Below, in pieces: positions 6,402 through 9,182 of a stretch of DNA of 9,182 nucleotides. The DNA lies in assembly GCA_946480125.1 (NCBI GenBank), contig CAMLIY010000115.1, positions 1 through 9,182 of the forward strand, read 5' to 3'. The position numbers and the translations under genes were made by a program. Within the stretch, counting starts at the first letter, position 1. Every line of letters starts with the position of its first letter. The notes beneath the pieces were generated by a model. It saw nothing but the letters and a program-made list of their open reading frames with translations, had not been told where the DNA came from and made no database searches. This DNA is from an uncultured Asticcacaulis sp. Its GTDB lineage: Bacteria; Pseudomonadota; Alphaproteobacteria; Caulobacterales; Caulobacteraceae.

Positions 6402-6408
6402 CGCCGTC

Positions 6409-7758
6409 ATGTCCAAACCCGATACCCGTCTTGCGTCCACGGACGACTCCCTGCTGTCCGAACCGGATGAAGTGCGTCCGGATGAAGATGACGCCAAGGA
6501 AAACGAAAGCGAGACGCGCACCTTTTTCCGTGGCCGGCTATGGCGCAAGGCCCACGCCTTCCTCAATGAAAATGGCCCACTGGCGGCCATGTTCGCTGTG
6601 GTCTTCGTCAATCTGGTCGGCTTCGGCATTGTTGTGCCGCTTATGCCCTTCTTCGCCCAAAGCCTTGAGGCGCAGGCCTGGCAGGTGACCCTGATGTTCA
6701 CCACCTATTCGCTCGGCCAGTTCTTCGCCGAGCCCTATTTCGGCCGGCTTTCTGATCGTATCGGCCGCAAGCCGATTCTGATCGTCACCACCGCTCTGAG
6801 CGTTGTCTTTTATATTTGCCTGGCTTTTTCGCCCAATATCTGGGTCGCTATCCTGATCCGCTTCTTCAGCGGCCTCAGTTCCGGCAATATTTCGACCATC
6901 CAGGGTTATGTGTCAGACGTCTCGCCGCCGGAAAAGCGTTCCGGCCGCATGAGCCTGATCGGCGGCGCCTTTTCGCTCGGCTTCATCATCGGCCCATTCA
7001 TCGGCGGCATACTGAGCCACGAGACGGGCGCCGGCGGCAATCAGTTCCGCCTGCCCCTCATGGGGGCGGCGCTCCTGTCGGCGCTCGCCTGCCTGGGCGT
7101 CATGCTGTTTATCCGCGAAAGCCGTCAGCGCCGCACCAAGGTAGAGGCCGCGCAGCCCAACTTGCTGAAGACAGCGCAGGCGGCCGTGCAAAGTCCGGTC
7201 CTGTCGCGGCTTATCCTGTCGACCCTCTGTTATATGATGGCCTTCGCCGGTCTGGAATCGACCTTTGGCCTGTGGGCCGAGGCGCGCTTCCACTGGGGAC
7301 CGAAGGAGATCGGCGCCATCTTCCTGCCGCTCGGCATCGCCGCCGCCCTGATGCAGATGGTTTTCATGCGCCCGCTCACCCGGCGCTATGGCGAAAGCAA
7401 GGTTTTAGCCTCCGGTTTGTTCGTCTTCGGGCTCAGTTTTGTGCTCCAGGGCGTAAACCATACCGGCTGGCTGATCACGCCCATCATCATGCTGGGCGCG
7501 TTGGGCCAGGCGGTCATCTTTTCTTCGATCTGCGCCATCATTTCGCTGTCGACCGCGCCCGATAAACAGGGCGCCATGCTCGGCCTGAATATGTCGACCG
7601 GCGCCATGGCCCGCATTACCGGCCCGATGATCGCCGGCTATGTCTTCAGCCTGTGGGGTCCAGACGCCTCGGTATGGATGGGGGCGGTGACCACCCTGCC
7701 GGCCGCGGTGCTGGCGCTGCAACTCGGCAAATATCAGAAGCGAAAAACGCATGGATAG
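6409..7758 (+). CDS. MFS transporter, TetA-like drug efflux group
   Basis: A 449-residue major facilitator superfamily protein of the inner membrane, most likely a proton-driven exporter of a small molecule. After an acidic, charged cytoplasmic N-terminus of about 50 residues (many D/E between 12 and 35) come around 12 hydrophobic segments. The loop between helices 2 and 3 has the family motif A, GRLSDRIGRKP (112-122), and a GFIIGPFIGG segment further on resembles motif C of antiporters, as in TetA-type drug:H+ exporters. The substrate cannot be told from sequence. ATG 6409 is preferred over the upstream in-frame GTG at 6340, because the longer form would start within the divergent promoter and a -10 hexamer sits just before 6409. 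The acidic N-terminal tail is longer than usual for TetA-like proteins. The gene's last 8 nt overlap the next gene. Confidence 0.88.
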   Translation: MSKPDTRLASTDDSLLSEPDEVRPDEDDAKENESETRTFFRGRLWRKAHAFLNENGPLAAMFAVVFVNLVGFGIVVPLMPFFAQSLEAQAWQVTLMFTTYSLGQFFAEPYFGRLSDRIGRKPILIVTTALSVVFYICLAFSPNIWVAILIRFFSGLSSGNISTIQGYVSDVSPPEKRSGRMSLIGGAFSLGFIIGPFIGGILSHETGAGGNQFRLPLMGAALLSALACLGVMLFIRESRQRRTKVEAAQPNLLKTAQAAVQSPVLSRLILSTLCYMMAFAGLESTFGLWAEARFHWGPKEIGAIFLPLGIAAALMQMVFMRPLTRRYGESKVLASGLFVFGLSFVLQGVNHTGWLITPIIMLGALGQAVIFSSICAIISLSTAPDKQGAMLGLNMSTGAMARITGPMIAGYVFSLWGPDASVWMGAVTTLPAAVLALQLGKYQKRKTHG

Positions 7759-8410
7759 GTTTCAAAGTGACTGGCAGCGCTTTCATGGCAATACGCAGCC
7801 AGTCGGGCATCTGCTGCGCCACTCTGAAGGCTGGAACCTGACGCGCTTCCACTTCCTGCCCAATGACCGCCGCCTGGCCGCCGATCATGATGAACTGCGC
7901 GCGGTGCTGGAGCGCTTCAACCGCGTCGCCACCGCCACGCTTGGAGAAGGTGCGCCCTGCTGGCTGATCGCCCTGCAATCCCCCAATCAGGACCGCCGAC
8001 TTGGCGCGCGGCTGAAACGGCTGAAATCGCGGTATGCGCTGATCCCCGGCTGGGAATTCTACAGCACCACCGACACCCTGACCTATCAGGTCTGCGCTGG
8101 CGAAGTGACGTGGCGCACGGACGGCTTCAACCGTCTATTCATGCACGTTTACCAGACCGACTTTTGGGATCTGATCTGGATGAACAAGGAAACCGGCGCG
8201 ATCTTTCGCCCCTATGACGCCGGTGCCGAAATCTCACAGCCGACGCCGAATGACCTGATCGCGCGCATTTCCAGCTTCTATGGCTGGATGCCGACCGACG
8301 GCAAGGGCTTCATCCATTTCAATGCCGCTCAGATGGCGACGGCGAAATTCCAGGTGACCAAGCCTTGCGCCGAAGCGATCCAGAAAGTGATCGCGGCGGA
8401 GAAGAAGTAG
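7751..8410 (+). CDS. Protein of unknown function, coupled to the MFS transporter
   Basis: A 219-residue soluble protein that I do not recognise with confidence. It starts with an ATG inside the last codons of the transporter gene (8-nt overlap in another frame), so it is probably translated by coupling and made together with the transporter. It has no signal peptide or membrane segment. It is rich in aromatic residues, with W segments such as EGWNLTRFHFLP (about 26-37), PGWEFYSTT, and a DFWDLIWMNKETGAIFRPYD block (about 137-156). That last block faintly recalls the end of DUF3885-type proteins, but the similarity is too short to assign. The C-terminus ends in lysines. The codon use looks like that of its neighbours, so it appears to be a real gene. 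Confidence 0.8.
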   Translation: MDRFQSDWQRFHGNTQPVGHLLRHSEGWNLTRFHFLPNDRRLAADHDELRAVLERFNRVATATLGEGAPCWLIALQSPNQDRRLGARLKRLKSRYALIPGWEFYSTTDTLTYQVCAGEVTWRTDGFNRLFMHVYQTDFWDLIWMNKETGAIFRPYDAGAEISQPTPNDLIARISSFYGWMPTDGKGFIHFNAAQMATAKFQVTKPCAEAIQKVIAAEKK

Positions 8411-8474
8411 CGGCAGCTGATGATTCAATCCTTGCACGGCCAACCCATTTCCTGTAACAGCCTCCGTTCTTATC

Positions 8475-8508
8475 GACCCGACGGGCCAAAGGCATGCCTT
8501 GGCGGGTC
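8475..8508 (+). promoter_or_regulatory. Structured leader hairpin upstream of rpmI
   Basis: GACCCG (8475-8480) pairs with CGGGTC (8503-8508). Inside it, CCAAAGG (8486-8492) pairs with CCTTGG (8497-8502) around a CATG loop with one bulged A, leaving a 5-nt internal bulge ACGGG on the left. There is no T-run, so it is a poor terminator for the upstream gene. A second small stem, CGGCT (8526-8530) with AGCCG (8538-8542), lies just before the start codon. Position and structure fit an mRNA leader for ribosomal-protein autoregulation, for example by L20 (inference). A weak promoter candidate (TTGCAC 8432-8437, TGTAAC 8453-8458) lies upstream. Confidence 0.4.
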
Positions 8509-8550
8509 TTAATTCCTATAGAGGGCGGCTTTAATACAGCCGTACATGAA

Positions 8551-8748
8551 ATGCCCAAGTTGAAGACCAAGTCGGGCGCGAAAAAGCGTTTCCGCATCAC
8601 TGCCTCTGGCAAGGTAAAGGCTGGCGTCGCCGGCAAGCGTCACCGTTTGATCTCGCACAATGCGAAGTATATCCGTCAAAACCGCGGCACCCAGGTGATG
8701 TCGGCGCCGGATATCGTCAAGATCAAATCTTACATGCCTTACGCCTAA
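8551..8748 (+). CDS. rpmI: 50S ribosomal protein L35
   Basis: A 65-residue, very basic protein of exactly the usual L35 length, with the family start [14 protein letters not shown], the [10 protein letters not shown] segment in the middle and an IKSYMPYA end. L35 is part of the large ribosomal subunit. The frame is open further upstream to an ATG at 8494, but that adds 19 residues that do not belong to L35; the ATG at 8551 begins the conserved protein. There is no Shine-Dalgarno sequence at normal spacing before 8551; GAGGG lies 26 nt upstream, and the region between can fold, which suggests that translation is controlled by structure. It forms an operon with rplT, 15 nt downstream. Confidence 0.97.
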   Translation: MPKLKTKSGAKKRFRITASGKVKAGVAGKRHRLISHNAKYIRQNRGTQVMSAPDIVKIKSYMPYA

Positions 8749-8763
8749 GAGGAGCAGACACAT

Positions 8764-9123
8764 ATGGCTCGCGTTAAAAGAGGCGTTGTATCCCACGCCC
8801 GTCACAAAAAAGTTCTGAAACTTGCCAAGGGCTTCTACGGCCGCCGCAAGAACACCATCCGCACCGCCAAGGCCGCCGTCGATCGTGCCGGCCAGTACGC
8901 TTACCGCGACCGCAAGGTCAACAAGCGTAACTTCCGCGCCCTGTGGATCCAGCGCATCAATGCGGCTGCCCGCATCGAAGGCTTCACCTATTCGCAATTC
9001 ATCCATGGCCTGAACGTGGCCGGCATCGACATGGACCGCAAGGTTCTGTCCGATATCGCCATGCACGACATGGACGGCTTTAAGGCCGTTGCTGACAAGG
9101 TGCGCGCAGCCCTGGCTGCCTAA
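8764..9123 (+). CDS. rplT: 50S ribosomal protein L20
   Basis: A 119-residue basic protein that matches L20 over its whole length: [19 protein letters not shown] at the start, [16 protein letters not shown], then [21 protein letters not shown] and a C-terminal globular part with [19 protein letters not shown]20 binds 23S rRNA early in 50S assembly and in E. coli and Bacillus represses its own operon by binding the mRNA leader. A good Shine-Dalgarno sequence, AAGAGGAG (8747-8754), overlaps the rpmI stop codon and sits 9 nt before the ATG, so the two genes are made together. The strong terminator after it suggests that pheST, a common next neighbour, is not read from this transcript. Confidence 0.98.
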   Translation: MARVKRGVVSHARHKKVLKLAKGFYGRRKNTIRTAKAAVDRAGQYAYRDRKVNKRNFRALWIQRINAAARIEGFTYSQFIHGLNVAGIDMDRKVLSDIAMHDMDGFKAVADKVRAALAA

Positions 9124-9140
9124 GGCTTTCAAGCTATCGA

Positions 9141-9177
9141 AAAAGCCCCGCACCTTCACCGGTCGCGGGGCTTTTTT
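9141..9177 (+). terminator. Intrinsic terminator of the rpmI-rplT operon
   Basis: An 11-bp perfect stem, AAAAGCCCCGC (9141-9151) with GCGGGGCTTTT (9165-9175), can be extended by ACC/GGT with one bulged C and runs into six T residues. It lies 17 nt after the rplT stop. The A-run on the left arm means it may also work for a minus-strand gene coming from the right. Confidence 0.93.
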
Positions 9178-9182
9178 ATTGC

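Noticed and set aside
6340..6408. GTG start for the MFS transporter
   Set aside because: It has no ribosome site, lies inside the divergent promoter region, and a -10 hexamer is placed just before the ATG at 6409.
8509..9159. Long minus-strand frame (216 residues) opposite rpmI-rplT
   Set aside because: It covers two ribosomal protein genes and the terminator stem; there is no sign of an independent gene.

Overview
The window looks like a chromosomal segment of a GC-rich alphaproteobacterium, most likely of the Caulobacterales (a relative of Caulobacter or Asticcacaulis; this is inference). The reasons are the GC-rich codon use, a GTTC-N7-GTTC LexA operator of the alphaproteobacterial type, several genes without Shine-Dalgarno sequences whose -10 elements sit next to the start codon, and the general character of the proteins. 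There is no transposase, integrase, CRISPR array, tRNA or rRNA gene.

Left part (1-3835): the end of a short-chain dehydrogenase is followed after 3 nt by a GMC-family flavin oxidoreductase with an unusual four-cysteine cluster, and the two look like an operon. Next, on the minus strand, is a small serine hydrolase that resembles mitochondrial ABHD10. Divergent from it, with 42 nt between the start codons, is a GT4-family glycosyltransferase.

Middle part (3836-5008): a good sigma-70-type promoter drives infC (translation factor IF-3), which begins with the rare AUU codon. A textbook terminator makes infC a single-gene unit. A two-hairpin intergenic repeat and a small cupin protein follow.

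Right part (5012-9182): a UmuC-like Y-family DNA polymerase on the minus strand is controlled by a perfect LexA box that overlaps its promoter. Divergent from it is an MFS drug-efflux-type transporter, whose end overlaps an unrecognised 219-residue protein by 8 nt. The window closes with rpmI-rplT (ribosomal proteins L35 and L20), preceded by a structured leader and followed by a strong terminator.

The translation genes infC, rpmI and rplT frame about 4 kb of accessory genes that separate the usual infC-rpmI-rplT cluster. I see no clear multi-gene novel system. The most informative signals are the LexA-controlled orphan Y-family polymerase, the AUU start of infC, the cysteine cluster in the GMC enzyme, the palindromic repeat and the rpmI leader.
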